Assembly (NCBI GenBank): GCA_964398055.1
Contig: CAYNLK010000002.1
Coordinates: 196,228-260,227 of the forward strand
DNA from: CAYNLK01 sp964398055
GTDB lineage: Bacteria > Chloroflexota > Anaerolineae > 4572-78 > J111
DNA length: 64,000 nucleotides
Direction of reading: 5' to 3'
The notes below the pieces were generated by a model. The model was not told where the DNA came from. It saw only the letters and a program-made list of their open reading frames with translations, and did not search any database. The position numbers were made by a program, and so were the translations under genes. Positions 35,388 to 44,940 of the stretch are shown piece by piece (position 1 is the stretch's first letter; every line of letters begins with the position of its first letter).

Positions 35388-38300
35388 ATGCAGACTGATC
35401 AATCCGGCTCTACCCCTACCCGCCGCATCTATTTGTTGGGCAGCCTGCGAGTTGAGCAGGGTCATCAGTCCATCCGTCTGCCCGGCAATTATGGCCAGAG
35501 TCTGTTGGCCTATCTGGCCCTTCATCCCAAAACTCCCCACCCGCGTGAGGTGCTGGCCGACCTACTCTGGCCAGAAACGCCCCCGGAGCGAGTGCGGCGT
35601 AATTTTTCTGATACGCTTTATCGCCTGCGGCAAGCGCTGGGCCAGGGCTGGCTGTGGGTTGAATCGGATAAAGTATGGCTAAAACCCGCGCCGGATCTGT
35701 GGGTTGACGTTTGGGAATTCAATCGCTTACTTAATACTAATAACCCGGCCGACTTAAGCCAGGCCATCGAACTATACGCCGGCGACCTGGTCCCGGAAAT
35801 TTATGACGACTGGATTCTGACCGAGCGGGTCAATCTGCGCGAACAATATCTGCATGCGCTGGAGCAGTTGGCGGCGTTCCACCAGAGCCAGTCTAATCTG
35901 TTGGCGGCCCTCAGCTACGCCCGGCGGCTGATTATGGCCGAACCGCTGCGCGAGCAAAACCACCAGACCTACCTGGCCCTGTTGGGCCGGCTGGGCCATC
36001 GCAACGAGGCCCTGGTCCATTACCAATACCTGCAAAAATTGCTCCAACAAGAGCTGGGAATCGACCCTATGCCTGAGACCCAGGCGATGGTGCAGGCCAT
36101 CCGGCGAGAACTGGCCCTTTCTGACCCAAGCCCACCTCCATCCGAGCGAACACCGTTTGTCGGGCGCATCCGGGAGCGAGCCGTCCTCTTGGAGGCAGTC
36201 GAGGCAGCCATAGCCGGACAGGGCCAATTGATTGCCATCGAGGGTGAAGCCGGGATTGGCAAGAGTCGCTTGCTGCGAGCAGTGGCCGAAAGCGCCCATT
36301 GGCGTGGGGCCACTGTCGTTACCGGCAAGGCCAGCGAACAGCCGGCGGCGTCACCCCTGGGACCATTAGCTGACGCGCTAGCAACGGCTCTAACCGGCCC
36401 GCGGGCCGCGTTGATGGAGAGCGCCCTATCGCCCCAAACTGCGGCCAGGCTGGCCCCTTTGCATGGACCGTGGCGCCGCCTGGCCGATCTGCCGGAGCTG
36501 CCCCCCCAACAGGCCCGACAACTTTTCCACCAAGCGCTTGGGGAATTGCTCAAGGCTCTGTCTAACTTTAAACCCCACGTGCTGATTCTGGATGATCTTC
36601 ATTGGGCTGACCTGGCCTTGTGGGTCGCCCTTGAGACGCTGCTGCCGATGCTGGCGCAATACCGGTTGTTGGTACTGCTGGCCTACCGGCGACCTGAGAT
36701 CGAACAGGGGGCCGGCTGGGCCACGCTCCAGCAATGGGAGCGAGCCGGCCAATTGAAAACCGTGTCCCTGAAACCCCTGGCCGAGCAGGATATCGCCCAG
36801 ATGCTGCCGGCCAGTTTGCAATCTGAAGTGCAGTCCGTGTTAGCCAGCACCGGCGGCAATCCCTTTTTTATAACGGAGCTATTGTTCAGCGCCGCCGCCG
36901 GAAAGTTACCCCACGGTGATACCATCCTGGCCCGCGTGCAAACGTTGCCCAAAGCTGCCCAGGCGGCGTTGGAAGCGGCGGCGGTCATCGGCGCTGAAGT
37001 TCCTTACCGGCTGTGGGCGGCTGTGGCCGACCTGCCCCCCTATCTGCTGGCTGAGGCCTCTGAGCAACTGGAGGCCAAACACCTGCTCCAGCCGATCAAA
37101 ACCGGCTACACCTTTACTCATGATCTGGTTCACCGCGCCATCTATAACCGGATTATTCCGGCTAATCTACTCCAACTTCATCGCCGGGCCGCCGCGCAGT
37201 TGGCCCAGCTTGAGCCTGATAATTTACGAAGCCGCGCCTTCCACCTCGATCAGGGCGGCGAGTTCGCCGCCGCCGCGGTTATATATTGCCAGGTGGGACA
37301 GCAGGAGCTGGCTGAATTTGCCTTCAAAGAGGCCGAAGCCGCTTTTGACCGCGCTCTGACCCTGCTGCCGTCGACGCCGACGCCAACCCGGCTCGAGACT
37401 CTCCTGGCCCTGGCCCGGGTTTGCGATGTTACCGGCAATCGGGCCAGGCAAGAAACTGCGCTGGCTCAAGCCCTTGAGCAGGCGGGCGCTCTGGCCGACA
37501 ACTGCTCAACTACGGAGATCCTGCTCCAATTAGGCCGCACCGCGGCTCAGACCGGCCAGATTGACGCCGCAACGACTTATCTCAACCAGGCTCTGGAGCT
37601 GGCCAGACAACTGGATGATAGGTCCCAACAGCTCGAAACCTTTTTCCTCCTGGGCGATTTGGCCGCCCGGCAGGGTAAATTCAGCGAAGCCAGAAGCTAT
37701 TTTGAAACCGTCCTGGAGCAGGCCCGGCAAATCGAAGATCGACCGCGCCAGGCCAATGCCTTGCGGGGCCTGGGCATTGTGGCCCGGCAAACGGGCCAGC
37801 TCGAGTCGGCCATTACCTGGTTGGAAAAGGCGTTGGCCGTTTACCAGCAGCTCCACGACCATTTGGGTGCTTCAGTCACCCTGGCCAATATGCTGGGGTG
37901 TCTTTATTATCTGGGCGCCTGGGATCGGGTGTTAACCCTGGCCGACGAAGCCTTGGCGATGAAAGAGGCGTTGGGCGACCGGCTGGGCGCAGCCATTGTC
38001 CGCCAACAACAGGGTTTGGCCGCCTATGCGCTGGGCGATTTTGATCGAGCCGACCTGCTCCTGGAGCAGGCGGTCCAAGAATGTGAGGCGGTTGGTGAGC
38101 GACGCGTCGTCGGCCTAACCCACAATGTCTTGGGGCTGGTGGCCGAAGCCCGGGGCGAACTGGCCGAAGCCAGGCGGTACTATGAGTTGGCTCTGGCTGC
38201 CGCCCAGGCCACCGGCGCGGAAACTGAAGCGGCTTACGCCCGGCACGATTTGGGCGCTTTGTACGTGGAACTGGACCAACCGGCGCAGGCTGTTCCTCTG

Positions 38301-39002
38301 CTGGAAGCCGCCCATATCACCTGGACGGCCCAGAACAATGACCTGCTCCGGCTCAAGAGTGAGTCCTGTCTGGGCCTGGCCCGGCTGGCCCTGGGCGAAC
38401 AGGCCGGCGCTGAGGCCCTGGCTGGCCAGGGCTGGTCAGCCTTTCAGCAGGGTATGCCCCAGGGAGAACTGCCCCAGGCCTGGCTGTGGACTCTGTACAG
38501 TTTGTTGGACAGGCTGCAACGTCAGGCCGAGGCCCAGCAGGTGCTGCGGGCAGCCTATGACGAGTTACAACGCCAGGCGACAGCCATCGCCAACGCCGAC
38601 TTACGCCGCAGTTTTTATGAGCGGGTGCCTTTGAACCGGGCCATTCTGGTTGCTCACGACCGTCTGAGCCAAAGGGCGCGCCAGATTTCGGTCACCTTGG
38701 CCCGCCAGGACGCGCCCTTGGGCCGTTCCCTGGCCGCGGCAGAGCTGGTGGCCATCCAGTGGACGGTGGACGCCCCGGAAGACGAGTTGATTCCCGGCAA
38801 ATCCGCCCGCCGGCATTATCGATTGCAACGACTGCTCACCGAAGCGGCGGTTCAGGGCGCCGCGCCCACCGACGATCAACTGGCTGCGGCCCTCGGCGTC
38901 AGCCGCCGGACGATTCTGCGCGATATGGAGATGCTGGCTCAAGCCGGTTTCCCCCTGCGCACCCGCCGCCGGAGCGACCGCCCCTTCATTTTGTCACAAT
39001 AG
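35388..39002 (+). CDS. SARP/AfsR-type BTAD regulator with ATPase, TPR and extra C-terminal HTH
   Basis: A 1204-residue regulator. Domains in order: a winged-helix DNA-binding domain of the OmpR/SARP type (about 15-100), a bacterial transcriptional activation domain (about 105-250, ending LLQQELGIDPMPE), an AAA/STAND ATPase (about 265-560, P-loop GEAGIGKSR, Walker B LILDDLHWAD), about ten TPRs (600-1060), and a C-terminal HTH of DeoR/HTH_11 type (about 1155-1195, TDDQLAAALGVSRRTILRDMEMLAQAG). The start is ATG 35388 behind GGAGGG. The second DNA-binding domain is unusual. Targets may include the adjacent secreted-protein genes, which is only inferred from proximity. Confidence 0.85.
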   Translation: MQTDQSGSTPTRRIYLLGSLRVEQGHQSIRLPGNYGQSLLAYLALHPKTPHPREVLADLLWPETPPERVRRNFSDTLYRLRQALGQGWLWVESDKVWLKPAPDLWVDVWEFNRLLNTNNPADLSQAIELYAGDLVPEIYDDWILTERVNLREQYLHALEQLAAFHQSQSNLLAALSYARRLIMAEPLREQNHQTYLALLGRLGHRNEALVHYQYLQKLLQQELGIDPMPETQAMVQAIRRELALSDPSPPPSERTPFVGRIRERAVLLEAVEAAIAGQGQLIAIEGEAGIGKSRLLRAVAESAHWRGATVVTGKASEQPAASPLGPLADALATALTGPRAALMESALSPQTAARLAPLHGPWRRLADLPELPPQQARQLFHQALGELLKALSNFKPHVLILDDLHWADLALWVALETLLPMLAQYRLLVLLAYRRPEIEQGAGWATLQQWERAGQLKTVSLKPLAEQDIAQMLPASLQSEVQSVLASTGGNPFFITELLFSAAAGKLPHGDTILARVQTLPKAAQAALEAAAVIGAEVPYRLWAAVADLPPYLLAEASEQLEAKHLLQPIKTGYTFTHDLVHRAIYNRIIPANLLQLHRRAAAQLAQLEPDNLRSRAFHLDQGGEFAAAAVIYCQVGQQELAEFAFKEAEAAFDRALTLLPSTPTPTRLETLLALARVCDVTGNRARQETALAQALEQAGALADNCSTTEILLQLGRTAAQTGQIDAATTYLNQALELARQLDDRSQQLETFFLLGDLAARQGKFSEARSYFETVLEQARQIEDRPRQANALRGLGIVARQTGQLESAITWLEKALAVYQQLHDHLGASVTLANMLGCLYYLGAWDRVLTLADEALAMKEALGDRLGAAIVRQQQGLAAYALGDFDRADLLLEQAVQECEAVGERRVVGLTHNVLGLVAEARGELAEARRYYELALAAAQATGAETEAAYARHDLGALYVELDQPAQAVPLLEAAHITWTAQNNDLLRLKSESCLGLARLALGEQAGAEALAGQGWSAFQQGMPQGELPQAWLWTLYSLLDRLQRQAEAQQVLRAAYDELQRQATAIANADLRRSFYERVPLNRAILVAHDRLSQRARQISVTLARQDAPLGRSLAAAELVAIQWTVDAPEDELIPGKSARRHYRLQRLLTEAAVQGAAPTDDQLAAALGVSRRTILRDMEMLAQAGFPLRTRRRSDRPFILSQ

Positions 39003-39116
39003 TCTGGCGAAAGACCGGGCTTGATTGCCCCCTTTTAAGTAACCCCCCTTCATAGTATGTCACAATAATTACCCTGTGCTTTGAGTTTTCCGATACTCCC
39101 CCGATACCCTTAGGGT

Positions 39117-39416
39117 ATGCTTGTTGGCAACGATTGGTCCTGTCTGGTGAACGGCCATCCATTGAGAACAGCAGCCAAACCGTACGAGAGTGTTGTGACA
39201 AAACTGCGCTTTGCTTTTGTGCTGAGAGTGTGGACCGAAACAGCAACCACCGGTCATCCCAATCAACCGGCGCTGCGCGGATCGCTGGAGTCGGTTGAGT
39301 CGAAGCAAATCCATTATTTCAGTTCATTCAATCAGATTGGGGAGATTCTACAGCAGGTCACCGGTTGGCAGATTGAAATCGACCCCGGTCAGCCTGGAAA
39401 GGAGCCGAACATGTGA
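39117..39416 (+). CDS. Small uncharacterised protein (Chloroflexota-type)
   Basis: A protein of up to 99 residues. The core FAFVLRVWTETATT...LRGSLESVESKQIHYFSSFNQIGEILQQVTGW has a beta-beta-helix pattern that I associate with short proteins common in Chloroflexi genomes, of unknown role. The first ~26 residues do not look conserved; GTG 39195 could be the true start. The stop TGA is followed at once by an in-frame TAA. It lies between the BTAD regulator and the repeat-rich secreted protein, all on the same strand. Confidence 0.45.
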   Translation: MLVGNDWSCLVNGHPLRTAAKPYESVVTKLRFAFVLRVWTETATTGHPNQPALRGSLESVESKQIHYFSSFNQIGEILQQVTGWQIEIDPGQPGKEPNM

Positions 39417-39542
39417 GCGTAAAATTGCCAACTTGAACAGGGCTAAAAAAGTGGGTCAGGAGCGGACAGTTAACCAGCACTGTCAGAATCTTATACCAAA
39501 AAGCATCAGTGACTATTACAGATTTAAAGGGGGCAAACAACT

Positions 39543-41486
39543 ATGCAACTGCGAAATTTATCAAGAGTGCGTTTTATGTTGGGCCTGCTCCTCATCGTGG
39601 GGGTCGCCTTGTTGATGGGGTCACTGCCACAGGCAGCAGCCCAGGGACCGGATGATGAGCTTACAGCTCAGGCTGTTTTGGGCACGGCTTTCACCTACCA
39701 GGGCCGGCTAAACGGCACCGGCGGGCCGGTGAACGGGGCTTGTACCCTCACCTTTAGATTGTACGACCAGGCCAGTGGCGGGGCGCAGATTGGCTCAACC
39801 GTAACCCTCAACAATGTGGCGGTGAATGATGGTTATTTTAGTGTAGCGCCAGATTTTGGCAGCAGCCCTTTTACCGGCGAGGAACGGTTCCTGGAAATTG
39901 CCGTTAACTGTGGCAGCGGCAGTGAAACCCTCACTCCCCGGCAGAAGCTTACGGCTGCGCCCTACGCTTTGGGCTTGCGGCCGGGCGCGGTCGTACAAGG
40001 CGCGAATACGCCGGCGCTGTCGGGCATCTTTACCGGCGCCACGGCCAACGCCGCCGGTCTTTATGGTTCCAGCAGCAGCAGCTCCGGCCGGGGCGTGTTT
40101 GGGCAGGCTACCGCGGCCAGCGGCGGCGCTACCGGCGTGCGCGGCGAAAGCGCCTCCACTGGCGGATATGGCGTTTACGGCCTGGCCAGCGCGGCCAGCG
40201 GCAGCGGCACGGGCGTTTTTGGTCAGAGTTCCGGGGCCAGCGGCTACGGGGTTTGGGGCAATCACCTGGGTGACGGCTACGGTATCTTGGGCCAGAGTAA
40301 CTCGGCCACCAAAGCCGGCGTGTGGGGCTACAACGCCAACAGCACCGGCCGGGGCGTGTATGGCCTGGCCGACTCGACCGGGGTGAACTACGGCGTCTAC
40401 GGCGAAAGCAGATCCACCAGCGGGGGCGCGGGCGTATACGGTTATGGCAACGCTGCCTCGGGCGCCAATTTTGGGGTGCAGGGGATCAGCGCCGCGCCGG
40501 CCGGTTACGGCGTGTTTGGCCTGGCCAACACCCTCAGCGGGACCAATTACGGCGTCTTTGGCCAGAGCTATTCCAGCCAGGGCCGGGGGGTGTCCGGCTA
40601 TGTCGGCACGACCACCGGCGTCAACTACGGTACTACCGGCGAGGTGACCTCAACCAGCGGCGGGGCCGCCGGTGTCTATGGCCGGGCCAGCGGCAGCACC
40701 GGTTCGGTATATGGCGTGCTGGGCGAGAGCTATTCCACCGGCGGTATCGGGGTATACGGCGCTATCGGCGTGATCAGCGGCGTTAACTACGGCGTTTATG
40801 GGACCAGCCCCTCTACGGTTGGCCGGGGTGTATACGGCTATGCTACCAATTCCAGCGGCGCCAACTATGGCGTCCTCGGCCGGACCGAGTCGGCTACCGG
40901 CTACGGGGGATTCTTTGTCAACACCGGCGCGGGCAATCTGCTGGCGGCCAATGATATCGAAAGCACCACCGATTTAGAGTTTAGAGTGACCAACACCGGT
41001 AATGTTTTTGCCGACGGCTCCTATAACTGCGGCCTGGCGACGGCGTGCTTCAACACCGGCGCAGGGGCCGACCTGGCCGAACGAATCGACGTGACCGAAG
41101 CGCTGGAACCGGGCGATGTGGTTGAGATCGACCCGCTTCAGCCCGGCCATTTCCGCCGCAGCAGCGCCGCCTTCTCCAGCCACGTGGTCGGGGTGGTCTC
41201 GACCCAGCCGGCGATCACGATGAACAATAACGATTTGACCGACATCGACTCCGATATCCGCACCGACAACCGGCCGCTGCTGGCGCTGGTGGGCCAGGTG
41301 CCGGTGAAGGCCACCACAGAAAATGGGGCGATCCAGCCCGGCGATCTGCTGGTGGCCAGCTCAACGCCGGGCCACGCCATGCGCTGCGAGGGCGTAGAAC
41401 AATGTTTTGGCCGCGCCATCGGCAAGGCTATGGAACCCCTCACCGAAGATAGCGGCGTTATCACTATGTTTGTGGTGGTCCAGTAG
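39543..41486 (+). CDS. Secreted GYGVYG-repeat protein
   Basis: A 647-residue exported protein with a signal peptide (1-31, cleavage after AQG or QAAAQ). A domain found at the start of many bacterial surface proteins follows (about 40-140: AFTYQGRLNGTGGPVNG ... TPRQKLTAAPYAL). Residues about 155-465 are degenerate tandem repeats of roughly 20-28 residues around GYGVYG or GVFGQS, rich in Gly, Ser, Ala and Tyr, likely a beta-solenoid. The C-terminal domain (about 480-647: ADLAERIDVTEALEPGDVVEIDP...) resembles the ends of phage tail-fibre-like and intramolecular chaperone-type surface proteins. No enzyme motif is present; adhesion or a sheath role is possible. Confidence 0.75.
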   Translation: MQLRNLSRVRFMLGLLLIVGVALLMGSLPQAAAQGPDDELTAQAVLGTAFTYQGRLNGTGGPVNGACTLTFRLYDQASGGAQIGSTVTLNNVAVNDGYFSVAPDFGSSPFTGEERFLEIAVNCGSGSETLTPRQKLTAAPYALGLRPGAVVQGANTPALSGIFTGATANAAGLYGSSSSSSGRGVFGQATAASGGATGVRGESASTGGYGVYGLASAASGSGTGVFGQSSGASGYGVWGNHLGDGYGILGQSNSATKAGVWGYNANSTGRGVYGLADSTGVNYGVYGESRSTSGGAGVYGYGNAASGANFGVQGISAAPAGYGVFGLANTLSGTNYGVFGQSYSSQGRGVSGYVGTTTGVNYGTTGEVTSTSGGAAGVYGRASGSTGSVYGVLGESYSTGGIGVYGAIGVISGVNYGVYGTSPSTVGRGVYGYATNSSGANYGVLGRTESATGYGGFFVNTGAGNLLAANDIESTTDLEFRVTNTGNVFADGSYNCGLATACFNTGAGADLAERIDVTEALEPGDVVEIDPLQPGHFRRSSAAFSSHVVGVVSTQPAITMNNNDLTDIDSDIRTDNRPLLALVGQVPVKATTENGAIQPGDLLVASSTPGHAMRCEGVEQCFGRAIGKAMEPLTEDSGVITMFVVVQ

Positions 41487-41495
41487 GAGGAAGCG

Positions 41496-41792
41496 ATGAA
41501 ATTATATCTGGTTACAAGCCTGGTTGCTATGGTCTTGCTGCTGGGGGGCTCCATCGCTCTGGCTCAAAGCAGCGCCAATTTCGATCTAAGTCGGCACAGC
41601 ATAAGTGGGGGGGGCGCTCAGAGTACCAGCGCCAGCTATAACCTGACCGGCAGCATCGGCCAGGCCGAGGGTGGGCTGGGGCATACGAGCACCAATTTCA
41701 GTCTGATTGGGGGTTTCTGGTCTGGCGGCTCATCGGTCAACCCATCGCCTACCGGCAACTCCGTCTACTTACCCGTTATTTTGCGCAATTAG
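41496..41792 (+). CDS. Small secreted protein with VYLPVILRN tail
   Basis: A 98-residue protein with a strong signal peptide (1-23, cleavage after ALA) and a mature part SSANFDLSRHSISGGGAQSTSASYNLTGSIGQ, a pattern I recognise from Chloroflexi surface proteins. It ends in NSVYLPVILRN, similar to KTFLPLIIGN of the 31017 product. SD AGGAGG is 3-8 nt before ATG. It follows the repeat protein after 9 bp, so the two are co-transcribed and possibly act together at the cell surface. Confidence 0.75.
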   Translation: MKLYLVTSLVAMVLLLGGSIALAQSSANFDLSRHSISGGGAQSTSASYNLTGSIGQAEGGLGHTSTNFSLIGGFWSGGSSVNPSPTGNSVYLPVILRN

Positions 41793-41821
41793 GTCGCGTC
41801 CCGGCTGCTTGCCGACCATAA

Positions 41822-41876
41822 AAGTGACCGGCACTTAGACATTCCAGTTAGCGAAACGTGCCGGTCGCTTTTTTGG
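41822..41876. terminator. Terminator built from an AAGTGACCGGCACTT repeat
   Basis: AAAGTGACCGGCACTT, 19-nt loop, then AACGTGCCGGTCGCTTTTTT. The long stem with T6 ends the secreted-protein operon and lies between converging genes. It shows that the dispersed palindrome can serve as a terminator. Confidence 0.75.
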
Positions 41877-41883
41877 TTTCTGA

Positions 41884-42513
41884 TCAATCTCGATCTGTAG
41901 GATCAGGCTCTTCGTATGCCTTTTCCCCGGCTGGAATCGACACCTTGAGCCAGTTCTCGAACGGCGGCAGCGGGCAGGAGTAATGCTCGGAGTAGGCGCA
42001 GTAGGGATTGTAGGCCAGGTTGAAATCGACGAGCAGTTGGCCGGCGGCCAACTCTACCGGCTCCAGATAGCGGCCGGCCCCGTAAGTCTCCTGGCCGCTG
42101 GTGGCGTCGCGGAAGGGGATGAATGGTTCATCGTGGTGGGGCGATTTGTAGACCGCCAACCGGGCCGCCTGCCCTTCGACCTCAAACTCGATCGTACCGG
42201 CGCGGTAATAGGTCTGCGCATCGCCGGTGCTGGTTTGGATGGTCAGTTCCTCGACCTGCTCAGCCGCCTGCAGGGGCAATTCAAAGCGCCAGGCCGGATC
42301 AGGCGGGTAGTAGTTCAAGCCGGTAAAGCTCGAGCGGTCTTCAAGGGGGCTGTAGGGGCTGGCCCGAAAAAATCGATCTTTCTCCACCCGCTCGGCTTCA
42401 ATAGTGTCGATGTAAAACGAGGCTGACATTGCTTCCGGTTCGGCCGGGGTGTCGTCCGCCGGTTGTGCGGACTGACCGGTAATGACTTTTTTAAGGTTTT
42501 TTAATATGCTCAT
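41884..42513 (-). CDS. DUF1684 family protein
   Basis: A 209-residue cytoplasmic protein of the DUF1684 type: RVEKDRFFRASPYSPLE, FTGLNYYPPDPAWRFELPL, PFRDATSGQETYGAGRYLEP and the signature DFNLAYNPYCAYSEHYSCPLPPFENWL. The biochemical role of the family is not established. The start is ATG 42513 with AAGGAGA upstream. It lies downstream of the copper ATPase gene on the same strand, separated by a repeat, so common expression is possible but not shown. Confidence 0.85.
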   Translation of the reverse strand: MSILKNLKKVITGQSAQPADDTPAEPEAMSASFYIDTIEAERVEKDRFFRASPYSPLEDRSSFTGLNYYPPDPAWRFELPLQAAEQVEELTIQTSTGDAQTYYRAGTIEFEVEGQAARLAVYKSPHHDEPFIPFRDATSGQETYGAGRYLEPVELAAGQLLVDFNLAYNPYCAYSEHYSCPLPPFENWLKVSIPAGEKAYEEPDPTDRD

Positions 42514-42535
42514 CGGCGTCTCCTTTGAAGTTGAT

Positions 42536-42582
42536 TTGGTGGTTAGGTGGTTAGGCGGTTGGGTGGTTGGTTGGTTGGTTAA
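42536..42582. repeat. GGTTAGGTGGTTAGGC-type tandem repeat
   Basis: The spacer between copA and the DUF1684 gene consists of GGTTAGGT, GGTTAGGC and GGTTGGTT words in tandem, then a TCTATC run. It is another short-word repeat array. Confidence 0.6.
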
Positions 42583-42639
42583 ATCATTGACATCCAACCA
42601 TCTATCTATCCATTTTTGACGCCAGCCCGCCACCAAACC

Positions 42640-44940
42640 TTACCCTTCAACATTGACCCGCCGCAGCCGCAGGCTGTTGCTGACCACCGTCACCGAGCTG
42701 AAGGCCATGGCCAGGGCGGCAAAGACCGGGTGCAGTTCGCGCAGGTAAACCGGCAGGCCGGGCCACAAGAGGGCCAGCCCCCCGGCGGCGACGGGAATCA
42801 GGACCACATTGTAGGCAAAGGCCCAAAACAGGTTTTGCTTGATGGCCCGCATGGTGGCCCGGCTGAGCCGAATGGCCCGGGCCACGCCGCGCAGATCGCC
42901 GCTGATGAGGGTAATATCGGCGGTTTCCATGGCCACATCCGTGCCCGTGCCCAGGGCGACGCCGACGTCGGCCTGGGCCAGAGCCGGGGCATCATTGATG
43001 CCGTCGCCGACCATCGCCGTAAGTTGACCGTCCTGTTGGAGTTGGGCGATCCGAGCCGACTTGTCGCCCGGCCGCACCTCGGCCAGCGCCTGCGCCAGGC
43101 CGACCTCTGCCGCAATGGCTTGAGCGGTCGCCCGATTGTCGCCGGTCATCATCAGCACCGCTAAATTCAGGGTGGCCAGGGCCTGAATGGCCTCGGCAGC
43201 TTCCTCCTTGAGCGTCTCGGCAATCCCAATGACGGCTCTGGCCTGACCATCCACGGCGACCCACATCGTAGTTTTGGCCTCAGCTTGCAGCCGTTGAGCC
43301 TGTGGTTCAAGGCCGTTGAGGAACACGTTCCGACTTTCCAACAGGCGCAGATTGCCCAGCAGCACTTCGTGTCCGTCGACTCTGGCCACGACCCCGTGAC
43401 CGGCAATCGCCTCAAAATTTTCCAGCTCACCCAACGTCAATTCTCGATCCCGCGCCGCCTGAACAATGGCCTGCCCTAACGGATGCTCCGAGCCCCGTTC
43501 AGCCGATGCAGCGAGTTGTAAAATACGTCGTGAGTCTTCGGTAAGTATTGGTAAATCAGTCTTAATTTTGTCATTACTGATTGTTAATTGTTCATTGTTA
43601 ATTGATGTGACGCTCGGCGCGCCTTTGGTCAAAGTGCCGGTTTTGTCAAATACGATGGTAGTCAGCTTGTGAGCCAACTCAAGCGCCGTACTGTTTTTGA
43701 ACAGAATGCCGTGGTTGGCGCCCTTGCCCATCCCGACTACGATGGCCGTGGGTGTGGCCAGCCCCAGGGCGCAGGGACAGGCAATTAGCAGCACCGCCAC
43801 CAGGCGGACCAGGGCGGTAGTGAAACTGGCCCCACTGGCCAGCCAGACAAAGAAGGTTAAGCCGGCAATGATCATGACCAGCGGCACAAAGATCGCTGCG
43901 ACCTTATCCGCGGTGGCTTGAATTGGGGCTTTGGAACCCTGGGCCTGTTCCACCAGCCGCACAATTTGAGCCAGCGCCGTGGCCTGACCAACTTTGGTCG
44001 CCTTGATTTTGAGCAGACCCTGCTGGTTGAGCGTGGCCCCGATGACTTCGTCGCCGGCCTGCTTGTCCACCGGCAGGCTCTCCCCGGTCAACATCGACTC
44101 ATCCACCGCCGACTGGCCGCTCAGCACCAGCCCATCAACCGGGATTTTTTCGCCGGGCCGGACGATGACCACGTCGCCAGGCTGTACCTCGTCGGCCGGA
44201 ATGTCAATCTCCACGCCGTGGCGAGCTACCCGGGCAGTTTTGGCTTGCAGTTGGATGAGTGATTTGATGGCTTCACTGGTTTTGCCTTTAGCCCGAACCT
44301 CCAGCAGTTTGCCGATTTTGATCAGGGTGATGATCATCGCCGAGGTTTCAAAGTAGGTCGGCGCATTCAGCAGGCCAATGGTCACAATCACCGAATAGAA
44401 ATAAGCTACCGACGATCCCAGGGCTACCAGCACATCCATATTGGCCGATCTGTTGCGCAGGCTTTTGTAGGCGCCCACGTAGTAATCCCGGCCGGTGTAG
44501 AATTGGACCGGTGTCGCCAGGATCAACAGGGCGAAGTTGACCCAGGGTGGATAAACCCAGTTGTCCAACGAATCGAAGCCGTGCACAGTTAGAAATAACA
44601 TCAGCCAGTTGTGGGCAATGAGAAAGATCAGAAAAGTAAAGAAGAGACCAGCCAGCAGTTGGCGGCTCTGCCGGATGGTTTCACGGGCGCGGGCTGCAGC
44701 ATCGACCAGGGTCTCCGGCCCGTCGCCTTGCACCACGCCGTAGCCGGCCCGCTCGATCCGGGCGACGATCTCGGCCAGGGTCGTGACCTGGGGATCATAG
44801 GTTACCGTGACCTGATCGGCGCCAAGGTTGACCACAGCCGCAGCTACCCCCTCGACCTTGTTGACATTTCGCTCGATGGTGGCGGCGCAGTTTGCGCAAG
44901 TCATCCCAATGATCGGTAACGTAATTTGTTGAGAAGTCAT
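42640..44940 (-). CDS. copA: Copper-exporting P1B-type ATPase
   Basis: A 766-residue pump. One N-terminal metal-binding domain has GMTCANC (C15, C18). The membrane metal site is CPC (388-390), typical of Cu+ pumps, phosphorylation is at D432 in DKTGTLTKG, and SEHPLGQAI and GDGINDAPALAQADVG complete the signature. The C-terminal helix pair is also normal. Between about residues 445 and 465 a short insert (SINNEQLTISNDKIKTD) is encoded by AT-rich heptad repeats rather than by family-like sequence. The start is ATG 44940; a TTG at 44961 is possible. It exports cytosolic copper. Confidence 0.94.
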   Translation of the reverse strand: MTSQQITLPIIGMTCANCAATIERNVNKVEGVAAAVVNLGADQVTVTYDPQVTTLAEIVARIERAGYGVVQGDGPETLVDAAARARETIRQSRQLLAGLFFTFLIFLIAHNWLMLFLTVHGFDSLDNWVYPPWVNFALLILATPVQFYTGRDYYVGAYKSLRNRSANMDVLVALGSSVAYFYSVIVTIGLLNAPTYFETSAMIITLIKIGKLLEVRAKGKTSEAIKSLIQLQAKTARVARHGVEIDIPADEVQPGDVVIVRPGEKIPVDGLVLSGQSAVDESMLTGESLPVDKQAGDEVIGATLNQQGLLKIKATKVGQATALAQIVRLVEQAQGSKAPIQATADKVAAIFVPLVMIIAGLTFFVWLASGASFTTALVRLVAVLLIACPCALGLATPTAIVVGMGKGANHGILFKNSTALELAHKLTTIVFDKTGTLTKGAPSVTSINNEQLTISNDKIKTDLPILTEDSRRILQLAASAERGSEHPLGQAIVQAARDRELTLGELENFEAIAGHGVVARVDGHEVLLGNLRLLESRNVFLNGLEPQAQRLQAEAKTTMWVAVDGQARAVIGIAETLKEEAAEAIQALATLNLAVLMMTGDNRATAQAIAAEVGLAQALAEVRPGDKSARIAQLQQDGQLTAMVGDGINDAPALAQADVGVALGTGTDVAMETADITLISGDLRGVARAIRLSRATMRAIKQNLFWAFAYNVVLIPVAAGGLALLWPGLPVYLRELHPVFAALAMAFSSVTVVSNSLRLRRVNVEG
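43570..43604. repeat. Heptad array CAATNNN inside the copA reading frame
   Basis: Read on the copA strand, CAATTAA, CAATGAA, CAATTAA, CAATCAG and TAATGAC follow one another, the same family as 6335-6376. Together with its AT-rich flank it adds about 17 in-frame residues to copA next to the phosphorylation site region. Confidence 0.7.
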
